Assembly: GCA_030272585.1 (NCBI GenBank) | Contig: BSYQ01000013.1 | Location: 2,666,001 to 2,730,000 of the forward strand | Direction of reading: 5' to 3' | DNA: 64,000 nt | Source: Bryopsis sp. KO-2023 | Lineage: Eukaryota; Chlorophyta; Ulvophyceae; Bryopsidales; Bryopsidaceae | Position numbers and translations under genes: made by a program | In this document: piece by piece, positions 34,801-48,151 of the stretch | Layout of the letters: each line of letters starts with the position of its first letter | How positions within the stretch are numbered: position 1 is the first letter of the stretch | Notes under the pieces: model-generated | Database searches by the model: none | Told to the model about the DNA's origin: nothing | Seen by the model: the letters and a program-made list of their open reading frames with translations, nothing else

Positions 34801-37800
34801 CAAATTGAATCCAGTATGGTGCTAGAAATGCAAGTGATAGAAAACTGTTTATTCTTCTGGAAACAGGCATTTTCGAATATTTCTATTGCAGTTCCTTTCC
34901 TTCTTATACTTTCGTGGAATGGAAAAATTCAGTTGGGTAGTTGCAATTTGTGCAGTAGGGACTCTAGGTTGTGGTGTTTGAAGGGACTTTGGATGGAGCA
35001 GGGGTCGGAACTTTTATCTGTAAGAATGTGAATTCAACACTTTAGAAAAAGGGGGGAGGGGGGATGAAGAGAGAAGAAAGTCTTTTTCTTCCTTCCGCTC
35101 AGTTACTTTCAACAGCGTTTTCTTCTTTCTCTTTTAGTTGGAACTGGGGTTTACGGGGTTGAAAAATGACAAGGTGAAAACATATAAAAGAAAAAGAGCA
35201 ATGCATGTTTGTTTCATGGATAGGAACCACCTTTCCACTGTGTCCCCCACATACACCTTCAAATTGTGATTTCAGGGCCTTTTTCCCCCCAAACAGGAAA
35301 AACAAAAACACACAAAACAAACAGACCATTCAAATACCATCGGACTACATATATTAAAAAGGAAACCAACAATTTCGCTTCTCCTAGCAGAACAAGTGGT
35401 CGCTGACCATTCACAGTGGAAACTCTCCATACTGGGAAGACTTTTTAAAGCAGATTTCATCCTATAAACCTGCAATATCCAAACCTCCGATTCCGAGTGA
35501 AAAAAACCCACATTATTCACTTCCAACCTCGAACCCCCTACTCCTAGCGTCAAGATATCTCTTCTTTTCACTTTTTTTTTCCCTTCAACCCAACCCCCCC
35601 CCCCCCCCTCCTCCCTTCAAATACATTTATTCCACCACCGGCCCACCCCCCAAACAAACTCAACCCCCCTAAAAAACAAATTCCTCCTAGGGGAACAAAC
35701 AAAAAGAAAGAAAAGAGAAAGGCCACAGGCTTGCATTTTCCCAAACCCACTCTTACTCTGCAGAAACGATCAAGGGAGAAATTGAAAGAAACAAAAAAAA
35801 AACATCAAGAGGAGAAAATTGACAAAGATAGCAAAAAACCTCGAATGCCCCCCCTCCCCCCTTTCATCTGTATTTGACCGTTTCGCACTTCGTATGGTGT
35901 CAATATCAATTTTAAGGGAAAAAAAGGAAGAAAAAAATTAGGAAAAAATCAGTTTCCTTCTATATTTTTTTCTCCTCTTTTTTCCTTAATTTTTACCGTG
36001 GAACTTTTCCGCAGTTTTTTTTTTCCTTTTCTCGCTCTGCCTTTGCACCATAACAAAAAAATTGCTTCAAAAAAAAAGTCTCAAAAAGCTAGATATAATT
36101 TAGCGAAAAGAAATACTTCAGCAAAACCACGAGAAAAACTCTCGTGAACCAAATGTCTCCTTTCTTTTTTTAATGAAAAAAAGAAAGGGGGGGAAGTCTC
36201 TCTTCCCCTTCGAAAAAGCACCTGACTTTCAGTAATGCTTGCTTGTCTCTCCACATTTTTTTTTTTGCTTTTTTTCTTTAAATTTCCCCATTAGAGATTC
36301 AAGAGAAAGAATCCCACCAACCTAACCACTCATCCCTTGAGGACTAACCCCCAGGAGATCCGCATGCTATTATAAAGCACTTTTTTTTTGGTCCATTTTT
36401 TCTTTCTTTTTGAATTCCCCCCTTTCGACACTCTTGCCATCTACTCATCCAAATCCCCCCCTCCTGCTTGTTTTCAAAATAATATATAAAAAAAAACCAA
36501 AATTTCTTTCTTTTCATATAATATTAAAAAAACAGGATCTCTTTCGAACCCTAAAACGTCCATTGCTGTAGACACATGTTTCCCTGTTTCAACCTTTTTT
36601 TTTCTGCATTTTTTTAAATAATTGAAAATCCCCACACACCCCCCTCCTAATTTTTCCTCTTTTTCTATTCTTTTTCCAGAAAGACAAAGAAAAAAATATA
36701 TCCGTGTGGGATTCAACGTTTTCCACGATCCGAATAATTATATATTTGCTGCTGGAAAAGCATACATTTGGAGAATTTTTAACATCCATACCTTCAAATT
36801 TCTCCCTCTTCTGGGAAACCCAACCCCAATCCTTCATTAACTTAAAAACATCATTTTTTTTTCTATTCACAATTCAGTGACAAATCTTGAGGAAAGAAAA
36901 AAAAATTAAGCGAAAAAGGATCAAAGAAGAAAAAAGGAATAGAAAATTGTTTTCCTTCCGGTTGGGAAAAAAAACTAACCCACCCCCATCTTTCGAAGAT
37001 CCCTTTTTTTTCTCCCCCCAGTGATTCGTCAAAAAAAGATAAAGAAAAAAAAATCCCAAAAAAACACACTCTCCTCCAAACGCAATTCCCCCCCCCCCCC
37101 CCCCCAAAGCGCCCCGACTCACACCATCCCATTCTCCCTAGTTCAGTTTGCATATATAAATACGAAAAAGGATTTAATTTGGCGGGTTTTTTTTTGCACT
37201 CTTTTTCCCTTCCCCCTCCTCAACATGATTTCTTTTCTTACTTTTTTTTTTTGGTTAATTGCAGTGCATTTTTTTTTCTTTTTTTTTTTCTCTCTCTCTC
37301 TCTCTCTTGTTTGGGTTGAACCCCACCTAACTGTTCACACAACACTCTCCAAACACACCCAAAAAAAAAACAGAGTAGCATAAAGCCATTATTTTTTTCT
37401 ACCTCCCACATCAGAATCAAATGATTTACTGTTGATGTGTGCGTACGTTTTCGAAATGACAGGGAAATCCAGCAGTTTTTTTTCCTTTCTTCCTCGCGTT
37501 TGTTTCCATCAAAAGAACAAACGAAACAGAAAAAAAACAAAAAACAAAATTCAGTTCCCCATACTATTTTTTTTTTCATTTTTTTTTTTTAAAGATGTAT
37601 AATCAAACATGGTAAAGGGGGAAATCAACACGTTCACGAACAAAATATATATATAAGTAGACTTATGAACATAGGAATGAAAACATCTAGAAAATTGTTT
37701 CTCTCTCTCTTTTTCTTTTTTTTTCTCTAATGGTAAATAGATACGATTTTAACCACGCGCACACACACTTCCTTCTTCCGATTTTTTTTCCCTTTCTTTT

Positions 37801-37882
37801 TTTTTCTCTCTCTCTCTCTCTCCCCCCCCCCAAAAAAAAAAGAAAAAGAAAAAAAATACTCAAAAATTCCTATGCATGCTAA
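34801..37882. other. Low-complexity pyrimidine-rich DNA downstream of ZIP gene
   Basis: T/C-rich runs, CT repeats (about 37290-37307 and 37806-37821) and poly-C tracts. No credible coding frame. It lies 3' of the minus-strand ZIP gene, paralleling the block 3' of the beta-helix gene. Confidence 0.55.
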
Positions 37883-40800
37883 TTAATGCTCCTCATGCGG
37901 CACCAACTGCAACAAGGAGATCACCAGCACCCCCATGGCAACCGCCAAATATTTGATTTGCTTGGCACCGTTGGAGATGTGCCTTCCGTGGAATTCTTCT
38001 GCAATCACTTCGTACGCACCCACGTAAATGAAGGTCCCCGCCGCCAGTCCAGAGAGGATCAAATGAACCAATGGATCGACATCACTGGATGCCATACCTA
38101 TGAGGATTCCGATTGGTGCGATCACCGAAAACCCAGCCATGAAACCGAGCACCTGGAAGCGAAAAAAATTGAAAAGCAGGGAGAGAATAAAAGCAAGGGA
38201 AAGAAAAAAGAAAACGTTACTCTCCCCCCCTTCAAAAAGAGACGAGAAAAAAAGAAAAGAAAAAGGGGATTGATTCCACAACAATCAAAGCCATGGAATT
38301 CTATCGAATATTGAAATCTATCAGCAAGGCAAAAAAAAAAGATATTGTTGCTCCCAAGAATTTGCTCCCAAGAATTACAGAAAAAAAAAATATATATATA
38401 TATATATAACTCACTTGCTTCTTTGTGGCACCGTTTCGGATGAACCTTGCAGCAAGGGCCATTGCTGCAACTCCCTTGTGACTGCCGATCGATGCAAACA
38501 AAATAAGGACACCATTGCGATGCTCCTGCAGCACCAACAATTAAACAAACTTTTAAACATCAGTTTCAATTTTTTTTCTTTCGATGCTGGACAGATATAG
38601 ATATGTTCAGGCCTGTTTATTTATTTATTTTTATTCTTTTTCAGGGAGTAACCTTTTAAGCCAAGGGTAAAAAAATTTTAAACTAAACAAAAATTAAACA
38701 AAAATTTAGACATACCTTTTTCAGAAAAGAAAGAGTTTCTATATTTAAAACAACACGGAAAAAAAATAATCCAAAAGATCATGGAGATGATAATAATTTG
38801 ATTCCCAAAGAGCGAAAGGGGAAGAATTTCTTCTTTTCTTTTCTTTTTAATTTACCTCAAGTCCTAGAGCCAGGGCTTCCAACACGGCATGAACTGAAAT
38901 CGCAAGCAATAAAATAATAGGATTCGCCATCCTTGCCCATTTCTTTTCAGCCTCGGTGGGGCCTTGCTTGTTCTAAAACAACACAAATCTATAAATGAGC
39001 GAATCGCTGATTTCCTGGTTTTGCCAATAACAACTTAGGCAAAAAGTGTTTTTGGATTTCTACCAAGATGGACATCAGGTCGAATAATGATACATTCACA
39101 GCTTCTCATCCGAACATGGAATGCATCTAAGGAATCCCAAAATAACCCCAAAACGGGATACCCAACCAATCCTCGTACAGAGACGTGAAAATGCCCCACA
39201 AAACAAGACCGTTTCTTCCAATCGTTTCTACAATGGAGCCCAAAAAATATTATATATATTTATAATAATATTATATATATTTATAATAATATTATATTAT
39301 ATATATATAGGGATAAATATTATATTATCCCCCCCCCCCCCCCCCCACACACACACACAAAAACGCTTCGTTCCAAGAACCACATCGAAACACGCACACA
39401 TACATTACATCATTTTTTTTCCACTTGTTCATATCGGAGACATACCTGGGAAGGGGCGACTGCACCATCCTCAAGGTGGATGCTCTTGGATTCGACTTCT
39501 TGGCCGTCGCTTCGAAACACGGTGTCCACGGAAGTGTGGACATCGAATATGATGCGCTCCACGAAAAACACAATCATGAAGCCGATCACCAGGATGACGC
39601 TGCCCAGCGGATACTCATCCAATCCTTTAACCTCGGATTCCGTTTCTTCAATGTGGGGAAGCATGTGGGTGAAACCTGCACGTTCGAAAACGGAAAATAT
39701 AAACATTCGAAAACGGAAAATATAAACAGATGCATGAATGAATGTACGAGGGCAGATGGTAAAGGGAGGGAAAACGTTTCAGAAGGAGTTCTTTTACACG
39801 CGATTGTATGATCTGAAGAGTGGATACAAAAAAGGACATGTTGACAGTGACAAGCAAAACCTCTGATTCATAGCTGAACATCAAGAGGATTTGTTTTTCT
39901 TCTTTTTTCCCCACTCAGTTCACACGAGCGTCAGCCTCAAAAGATTGCAAATTGACAGGATGTTTTCCCAATGCCCCCCCCAAAAAAAAATAAAAATAAA
40001 ATAAATAGTAAAATATTAGTAAAGATAACTTAGTTTAGTCATAGCATCAAAATCAGTTTTTTTTGGTTTTCTCTGGCAATTCTCACCGGTGGACAGAAAC
40101 ACTCCACCCGCAAACGAATTCAAGATGCTGAGCCAAAAGTTGAATTTCTTGAAATGCCCCACGACCAAGGGGACCATGGCGCCCACGATGGCTTCAGCCA
40201 AAAGCACGGCAGCAGCCACCAATTTCAAGCCCCGGACATTATCTTCCCCATCGTGATCGTCCCCATGAACATCACTTTTCAGCTCGCATCCAGATTCCAA
40301 CTGCACCCAACACACCCCGCCCAAAAAAAAATTTGAAACCCCAGAATTGATTCAACTTTTTATTTTGGGGGGGGGGTTCTCCTTCGTATTTCCATAACAA
40401 AAAATACGAAAAAAAGAATACGAAACAAATAAATAAAAAATACGAAACGGATAGTTTCTCATGTCTGAAAAGCGGAAAAATAAAAATAAAAATTGGATGT
40501 CGTTGAGAGTCGATGCAGATTTTACTTTTTTTTTTTTCAAGGGTGGGATTCAAATTATAAAAAAAACACGAAAAAACTCCCCAGAGTTCTCGTTACCTGA
40601 CATCTGAGGATGGTGGAGCAAGCATGTTCGAGTCCCTCGGAGTCCAGGGCCCCATCCCTGCCGAATTCTTCCACCAGCATCAAAGGTGTGATCACGGCGT
40701 CCTCGTGTTTGTGCCCTGCATGCGCGTGATCATGGTCCTCATGAGTGCAAGCATCGCTAAAACACATCCCAAACTTCAAAACCAATTCAATTTCATCAAT

Positions 40801-41485
40801 TATGTACACATAGAGCAAATTCATTAATTCATTATATTTACATATATATTTAATATATTTTTGGTTTTGGAGTAGGAGGAGTTACGAGCCAGTCAGACTG
40901 CCTTCAGGGAAAAAGTTTTCGTGCAGAGCATCTGGGTTGTCGAAGACCGTCTGGGTAGTTAACCCAGTCACGCTCGACCCAACACCGAAACAACACGAAC
41001 ACTCGACTTCTTCGCGTAGCATTTATCGCCAGGATTCGTGCCTGTATCGTAGAACATCGACGAGCAAAAACAGCACGTCCCTTTCCGTCGCATTCCGACG
41101 AGACGTCAATCTCGGTTTCCGAAACGAGCCATTCCAAGAAAAGGCAGCGAACACCCGCTTGTCGAGCGATGTCCCTTTCCCTCACTAAAGAAACTCACTT
41201 CAGCTCCTGGAACATGACCTTCAGCTCCGGTTCATAGACGACTCCTTCGCCCCCGTATAACTCGACCAAGTGCTCCGACGCCGACTCGTCCGCATGGTGC
41301 CCTTCCTCGTCGCTGTGCCCTCCCTCGTCGTCATGGTGCTCTTTCTCATCGCTGTGGACCCCTCCCTCGTCCTTGTGGGAATCCTCATCCCCATGAGGCT
41401 CTTCGTCGGCGTGCTGGGCCCGAGCCAGCGTCGCGCTGCCGAGCACAAGGGTGGCAATCAGGATCGCAAGGAGCGTAGACCTCAT
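37883..41485 (-). CDS. ZIP-family zinc/iron transporter, seven exons
   Basis: Exons 41199-41485, 40597-40756, 40087-40300, 39446-39675, 38856-38972, 38415-38525 and 37883-38152 join in frame to 462 aa. A signal peptide (MRSTLLAILIATLVLGSATL) precedes a His/Asp/Glu-rich outer segment (repeats such as HHDDEGGHSDEEGHH, then HEDHDHAHAGHKHED). The membrane part follows, starting LKLVAAAVLLAEAIVGAMVP. Helix IV carries HAVLEALALGLE and helix V carries SIGSHKGVAAMALAARF, the ZIP metal-site His/Glu and HK signature seen in ZIP1-3-type carriers. ZIP proteins move Zn2+ or Fe2+ into the cytosol from outside or from compartments. The His-rich arm probably gathers metal. A 230-nt exon holds the variable loop after helix III. 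The gene appears intact. Confidence 0.93.
39240..39318. repeat. AT-rich minisatellite in ZIP intron
   Basis: A unit of about 25 bp, containing ATTATATATATTTATAATA, repeats two to three times and is followed by an AT run and a poly-C / CA tract. It lies inside a ZIP intron (38973-39445). Confidence 0.7.
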
Positions 41486-41799
41486 ATTATGAATTCACTT
41501 TCTTGTTGTATCGTCGACCGAAATCGAATAATATGCCGTGGCTGCGTTGCGCTCTAGCGGGTTGAAAACTAGCAAAGAGGTAGACGGTTTCCTTATTTGC
41601 CTCCAGAATCGTACTTACTAAGTGATGTCCAACCAGCTTTAGTAGCCAAACCTTTGATGGATTCGTTGGACCTTCATACAATCTGGAAATGTATGAATGT
41701 ATGAAAATATCGTACCCGTGGCTCGACCTCCGTCCATTGTGGTTGAAAAACCAGCGTTATTTTCTTGATAGTTTAGTCATGTTCTTGATTTTTTTTGAG

Positions 41800-41870
41800 T
41801 GGCCAACAGTGTATTTTTTTTCAATTTCACTGGCCCCACAATTGGCCACAAAAAAATACACTGGTGGCCA
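41800..41870. repeat. Hairpin with 21-bp arms
   Basis: TGGCCAACAGTGTATTTTTTT (41800-41820) and AAAAAAATACACTGGTGGCCA (41850-41870) are complementary except for one position. The spacer also contains a GGCC...GGCC palindrome. It could be a very short MITE. Confidence 0.75.
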
Positions 41871-42094
41871 GTCAGGGTTTGAGAGGTCATATCTCGGAGT
41901 TGCACGCAGTCGATGTCATGTCACGCCATCCTCTTACAACATTTACTGGTCCCATTTGTTCTTCCCCAGCAAACCAATCTCCAGCAGACAGGGTTCTTTT
42001 CTGTCTGGACTGCATAAATGCTTGTGGCGAATTTCCTGGTTCGGTCGACTGGTTGTCGACTTTTCGACTCAAGTTGCGAGGAGTGGACTTATTA

Positions 42095-42183
42095 CACTCA
42101 AACACTAATACACCCAGTGTAATAGTTCAAACACTAATACACCCACTGTAATAATTCAAACACTAATACACCCACTGTAATAA
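42095..42183. repeat. 30-bp tandem repeat, three copies
   Basis: The unit CAAACACTAATACACCCACT followed by GTAATAATT repeats three times with one or two changes. Each unit contains a small TACAC/GTGTA-like inverted pair. Confidence 0.75.
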
Positions 42184-44457
42184 ATTTCCAGAACCAAAAA
42201 GCTTCATGAGGTCGTGTGCACAATGATAAATTTATGTGATTGATCGATTGATAAAAGTATCAAGGGAGAAGAAAACTGAAGGAAGGGCTTGGAGGCTTTT
42301 GTTGGTAGTGAAAGAATAGGGGTTGGATCAAATTGTTTAGACAAGGTTGGCATCCCGTAAATCACCCTGTGAAGTTCGTTTCAGTAAACTGAACACAGAA
42401 TGGGAGAATAAAGGGGTGCTTATCGTTGTGTCTTGGCTTTTTTCTGCAAGATGTTTGTGTCTACAACAGTAAGCAAATACATCAACACATGCATTGGTGT
42501 GTTTTGTCCTCTACCATATGTTTTTTTTTTTTTTTAAGGGTGGGTGCATGTAATATAAAATATGTTCACTGGTCGATTAATTGATTGAAGGAGTGAGTGC
42601 AAACCAAAAAAGCCAAAAATTTCTCAAGAGCATTACACATCACATTGCACCTTGGTGCAAACTACCATCCCTACAAGGTTCTTCGAAAAAGGTCCCGCCA
42701 CTTTTTCAGTCAAAACTTATTCGATCGACGCCAGTCTTGGAAACCTTATTGACCCCCTTGATGCGTGAATGCATCTCAAGTATGCAACTATTATTTGATT
42801 TAATATGTCAATTATCTACTAGCCAACCGAAGAAAAAAAATAAGCGTAAAATTCCTGATATGAGTGTTTTGTTTTCCTTACTGCTTCCCCCAACCTTTTT
42901 TTTTTCTTTAAACTCTCTTGGGCTTTTTTTCTGTCTTTCAGGTGAAAAAACACAGACCATCCCTGATTATCCTGACCCACAGAAATATGTGTTTTCCCTC
43001 TGCATGTGGAGCGAGTTTTTGTTCTTTCCTTTTTTGTCTGGCCCAATTTGCAGCAGCCCACAAAAAAAGCTCAAGACTCCGAGTCAACGTCTCGTTTTTC
43101 CAGAAATTCGATCCATTCCCCCACCCCCCCAAAATAAAAAAGGGAAAAAAAAAATGGACGAACAAACAAACAAGCAAACCTCGTAATATTAAGCGGAGAC
43201 TGCTGGATCTTGAAAACCCAGCCAAGCTCCTTTTTTTTCTGATTTCAGTATTTCTGTCCAGCCCTTGAATTAGTTGAAAAAAAGAAAAAAGGGCTTTTCG
43301 TATGGTTTCCATCCCCTCCCACATTACCCAGTGTCAACTGACCCTTTGCTACCTTACTTTTTCATTCTTTTTTTTTTTTTTAATTGCATTTTTTGTGTGT
43401 GTTCGGTTTGGAGGGCAGCAATACTTTCTCAGCAATATTACGAAAATGCAAAAAAAAAAAAAAGCTATGAAACTAAGAGTTCGGTCAGAGGATTTTTTTT
43501 TTTAATACTAAAAACGAACACGAACTAAAAAGTCTACCCTTGTTTGGGAGGTAGACTTCTTCTAATCTGACATGCAAACAACCACCATCATGTTCTTTTT
43601 TTTCATTTTTTTTTCACTTTTTCCCCCCCTTCTGTTTTTCTTTTGTTTTTTAAATTTTTGGATCAAGAAAAAAAGCAACAGTAATATTCGATAAAAACAT
43701 TAAAAAAAACGCACACTAGAAACACCAGGATAAATCCAGCGTTGTCTAACCTACATTACCTAATCCTGCATGCCAAAAATTCCACAATATGTGCAATATG
43801 TGTGTATATATTTTTCTTTGTTCTTTTTTGCTCATCATTTTTTCGGGTTTTTTGTGTTTTTTTAAAGAAATTTTTGAGTTCTTTGTTTGTTTTTCTCCCT
43901 CTTCTTTTTTTTTTGCGTCTGACAAAAAAAGCCGATATTTTTTCGATTATACACTATGCTGTCAAATCATCCATGCATATTTTTGTTTTTAAAACTAATC
44001 TATGCTTTATGTCACAGGAAAAAAAAAGAAAAAGAAAATCGGCGTTACGTTCATGCAGTAGATAGTACCCCATAGCACTGATGCCAACACAGCATCTACT
44101 TTTCTTAACCACCCCCCCCCCCCCCCCCTCCCTGACAAAAAAAATAGGTAATCCAAGCAAATGTCTTTTTTTTCACCATGTAATACTACTACTAAGGACT
44201 GCTACTTCTTCTAACTTTTTCCTCCTTGTTTTTTCTGTTTGGATGTATTGAACCCTCGACTGGAAACTTCCAGTGATATCTGGTTGAGCCAGATTCAAAA
44301 TCGGGTCCAATGAGATTATCACAGTTTTTTTGCTTTTCGTTTTTCTTTTTTTTTTTTGCTCGAAAGTCAGCATCCATCAAATGACTGATGCCCAATCAGC
44401 TAGTACCTATCCTTCGATAAACCCCCCTTCCCCCCATAAAAAAAACCCACCACAAAT

Positions 44458-45386
44458 TCAAGGATTCTCATGATTTGCATGACTGACCCATCCGATCGCA
44501 CCATCAACCTGCTCCTCCGCACCAACCTCATTTCCAGGCTTCTTTTTTTCCTTCGAGATTCCACCCCCCCCATAGTCTCCCCTCCCCAGGGCTTTGCACA
44601 CCTTCAGAAACCGCCAGGCGCTCCACACACACACCCCCAGCATGGGAATCATAAACATAGCCATTCGAAGGACTCCCTCTTGACTGTGGCTGGTGCAGTA
44701 GATGCTGACAAAGAAAGCCAGCATGGATCCGGATGTCACGCTCATTACGAACATGCATGTCATTCGAATCATGCCGATTATGTAACGAGGAAGAATGCCA
44801 TCCTCCAGAGCTTGCTCCTCGCTGGAAAGCCTCCCCATGCGATTCTCTGGGATGGAGTGGTTCACTGAAAACCCCCCAAGAAAAAAATCAATTCGATCGT
44901 AAGATAAGGAGCTCTATCCATCATGCACTATATTCATGACAATATGCATGTAAACTTTTGTAAGGCGACCCTGAAAATTTTGAAATGGTGTGAAGTAATA
45001 TTTGCCTGAGCAATAAGTCCAGCCCCTGCATGATTTCTGTTATGGGCATCAGTCCTTCTTGAAAAAAAAAAAATCTTGTCAGTTTTCTTTTTCTTAAAAT
45101 AGATTTATGTAGAAAAGGAACTTTGGTTGACAGTTTGCACCATAAAGTTTCTTTTCTGGAGGTTCTAAAAAAAAGGGAAAAAAAAATGGAAAGAAACTGG
45201 CCCAGCGGTGGATTTGAGTGTATACCTGCAGGTTCAGGGAGTCTGATGCCGGAATGGAAGAGGTTGGAAACCTCGATTATGGAATCGCATTTCAGCACGC
45301 TGTTGCCACAGTGCCCTTTCAAATGAGTGCAATCTGGGATGTAAAATTGCACCCTCACGTCTGGCACAACCTTCGGAGCTCGCACA
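44458..45386 (-). CDS. Membrane protein gene, partial, three exons seen
   Basis: Exon 45226-45386 (161 nt, phase 2 in, phase 1 out) encodes a Cys-bearing outer segment (VQFYIPDCTHLKGHCGNSVL). A next exon starts at 45056 in matching phase (LMPITEIMQGLDLLLRQILL). Its donor near 44969 is unclear. The last exon begins after gttttcag at about 44866 and runs to a stop at 44458. It contains two hydrophobic helices (CMFVMSVTSGSMLAFFVSIY; MAMFMIPMLGVCVWSAWRFL) and a Gly/Lys-rich tail. Upstream exons are not resolved, and the 5' side merges into an R-type repeat at about 45580. I do not recognise the family. A cell-surface protein is likely. Confidence 0.5.
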
Positions 45387-45579
45387 CTACCAGCAAATAA
45401 CCATTGAAAAGAAAAAAAAACTTCTCACACTCAATTTCAAAACCAAACTCACAAATATGAATTACAAGATAAACTGACAGAGACACAGAAATGTGAAGGT
45501 AACACAGGGGTAGGAGATTGATTCTCTTTACAGATTTTCCCACAGCTGGAAAAGAGGAACCCATGGAGCAAGAAATTAT

Positions 45580-46110
45580 ACACTGCAGAGTCAAGCAAAC
45601 ACGTGGGATGGCTTCAAGAGCAGGTTGGGTCTGTGGCATAAATATCGACGATTAAATTGGGTGCTTAATTTGTGGTGGGGGTGAGTCGATGAGATGTCGC
45701 GACAGCTGCGGATACTTCAAATTTTCGACGTTCAAGTATTTTTCCAGCCTTCACTTTGACGCTGCATAAGAATGCAACCAAAATCGCTTTTCGATGGATG
45801 GAAACTCGTAGCTGAGCGATCAAAATCGGATCGATGCTGCGCTCCTCGTAAAACGTCACAGAAAAAGAAGAAAGGCCGTTCTTTCCCAAAACCATAAAGC
45901 CCACATGCACCTAACCTCCCCCCACTTTGCCCCCGATCGCGCCGCCGCCCCACCAAGAAGATCGAATCTTCACATCAAACCGCGCATGCTTGTTCTGTTT
46001 TTTTTCTCAATCGCTCTTCGTTCGTGGGCTCATGGAGGAGCTCACCTTGCAGCCGCATCCCCTCCTTGACCTACCCCCAGCATGGCGCTCGATCGACCAG
46101 AAGGACAAAG
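45580..46110 (-). repeat. R unit, copy 4
   Basis: Minus-strand copy of the R sequence, extending to the motif GTCAAGCAAACACGTGGGAT that also flanks R near 49770 and, in reverse, 11980. No CAP exon follows on its downstream side; the membrane protein gene does instead. Confidence 0.6.
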
Positions 46111-46879
46111 TTATTCGTCGTGTTCATCCTCTTCCAAGCCCTTTAAAAATAAGTTTGATGGTTTCCTTGTTGCACACAATATAACAGGTCGCTATCATCA
46201 GCATCGGGAGCCTCCCCATCATGAATGTATGGCGCTGATCAGCAGATCGCCATGACCTCCTTTTGCCAGTTTGCTGTTGACCAGCGTCGAGTCTAGGACC
46301 TTTACTGATGCTTCAGCAAAGGTCTGGAAAGTTTAGAAACTGCTGGGTGGCCAAGAGGAAGATTTATCCAGAATATGCGACCACAAACGCAGCCTGTGAG
46401 CGAAATATGTGCCTGTTGTGATATCGATCGTGAATGCTCGCAATGGTGGCGGTTTGTGGAGAAGTGCCTTTTCCTCGACGAAGGTGGTGAACAACCCGGA
46501 GTAAAAGAAAAGTCTTTTTGCTGAAAAGTCGCCTCTATTCTGGATTCGATCGATGATTCTTTTGGTGATGCAAGGAGCTTGCTCCAGTCGCCATGGGGCG
46601 GCGGCAATTTTTTTGATGCGGTTTGGATCCCCTGTTGCAGCAGATTGTCTCGTGCGTTGCGTTCAATGAAAGCTGTCCCAGCCATGTGAAAGCCAGCACC
46701 GAGATGAAGAGGTCCAGCCGATCATGGAGCCTACCAGACGCCACGTTTTTGAGAATGCGTGGATGAGCGTTCAGACGAGCTCTCCATTTTTTCTGTGGAG
46801 TTGTGGAGTGGAGAGTTTGTGCAAAAATCTTTCCATTGGATTCTCTAGATTGTTTTTATTTTAATATTGGTTTTTTTTT
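46111..46879. other. Intergenic between R copy 4 and CAP copy 3
   Basis: 46210-46300 matches 22030-22120 in reverse. The rest has overlapping minus-strand frames with mixed composition, possibly a decayed gene, but nothing I can name. Confidence 0.4.
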
Positions 46880-48116
46880 TCTTGCTTTGTGTGTGTTTTT
46901 GTGTTGACTTTCAATCAATCAACCAATCTTCGACAAAGTAAAAAAAGACGGAGGTTGAAATTCCCAACGTGCAACCCATCTCTTACTCCCACACGAGTCG
47001 TAAGTTAAAAATTGTCGTGTCAGAGTGGGAGGGTACCCGCCGTCGATCTACTTGAGATATCTTTCGGCTCGGATTCATCATTCACGACTTCGTTGATCTG
47101 GAATCTTTCTAATCCCATTTATGTGTACCACTCTCGAGTTTTAATCTCCTCGATCACTGTGGTTGACCCGCATACGATCTCAAACGGGTCGGTTTAAAGC
47201 TTTTTGTGTTTCGTCGACTGAGACAACATTTTTCCAGTTTCTGGTGTGTGGATTATGAGTCACCGATTCTAGTGGCGACTTTTGTTGTTGCACGCGAGGA
47301 AGTGGTTGGCGGTTACATTCACGTCGAACAGGTCGAACGAAGCCCCCCTCCCCCCCCAAAAAGAAACAATAAAAAAAACGAAAGCATTGTTCCCACGTTC
47401 ACCCCCATAAAAGATAAGAAACCTTTTTTGATTTTTTTTTTCTGGAAAATTAAGCCCCCGCATGTTCTGCTAGCCTAGTAGTAATAAGTTTTCCCTCTTC
47501 AAACACACTGACAAATTGGTCTGGAACGGCCGACTCCACTGGCTCCTCCCACCGGTGACAATAACCAAGACCCCAGCTGATTTTGTTGTCGAAATGGCCA
47601 CATCGGTCGACGAATCAGGAATATACACCTGGAAAAAAGGAGAAAGGAAAAAACTTGAAAGAAAATTGAACAACGAACATGAAGAACGTAAGAATGTAAT
47701 GGTTTTAATTTAACAAGTGAGGTGAAAAAGAGACCAAACCAAACAGAATTGCTGCTTTTTCTATTTGCTGCTTGAACATGGACTCCTTTATTTATTATGA
47801 AGATAATGATTTAATCTATCACACACATATATATATATACATATATATATATATTTAATCTTTTTTGGATCAGGGGGTGACTGTTTCGAAAAGAAGCCCC
47901 AGCTTTTTGCAGGAATCCAAGGTGATGGCATTCATTTTTCCATCGACCTTTCAAATTAAAAAAAAAAACAAAACAAAAACCCCACCCAACATAAAGAACA
48001 GACACACTCTAGATCCAGCAAACATGCGGGAAATCACTCAAACAAAAGCTTATGAAGTTTTGTCAACTACATCCAGACCCAGCTGGTCCTCCCGGGAGGA
48101 AATTACCATTCTGGCC

Positions 48117-48151
<35 letters not shown>

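Larger units (their letters stand above)
41486..44457. other. Intergenic, with hairpin and short tandem repeats
   Basis: The first 100 bp are the likely ZIP promoter side. Further on lie a 21-bp-arm hairpin (41800-41870) and a 30-bp tandem repeat (about 42095-42180). From 42500 to 44400 there are T-rich tracts and short frames. A frame at 42581-43186 (+) has an acceptor-like site near 42942 but no convincing protein. Confidence 0.45.
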
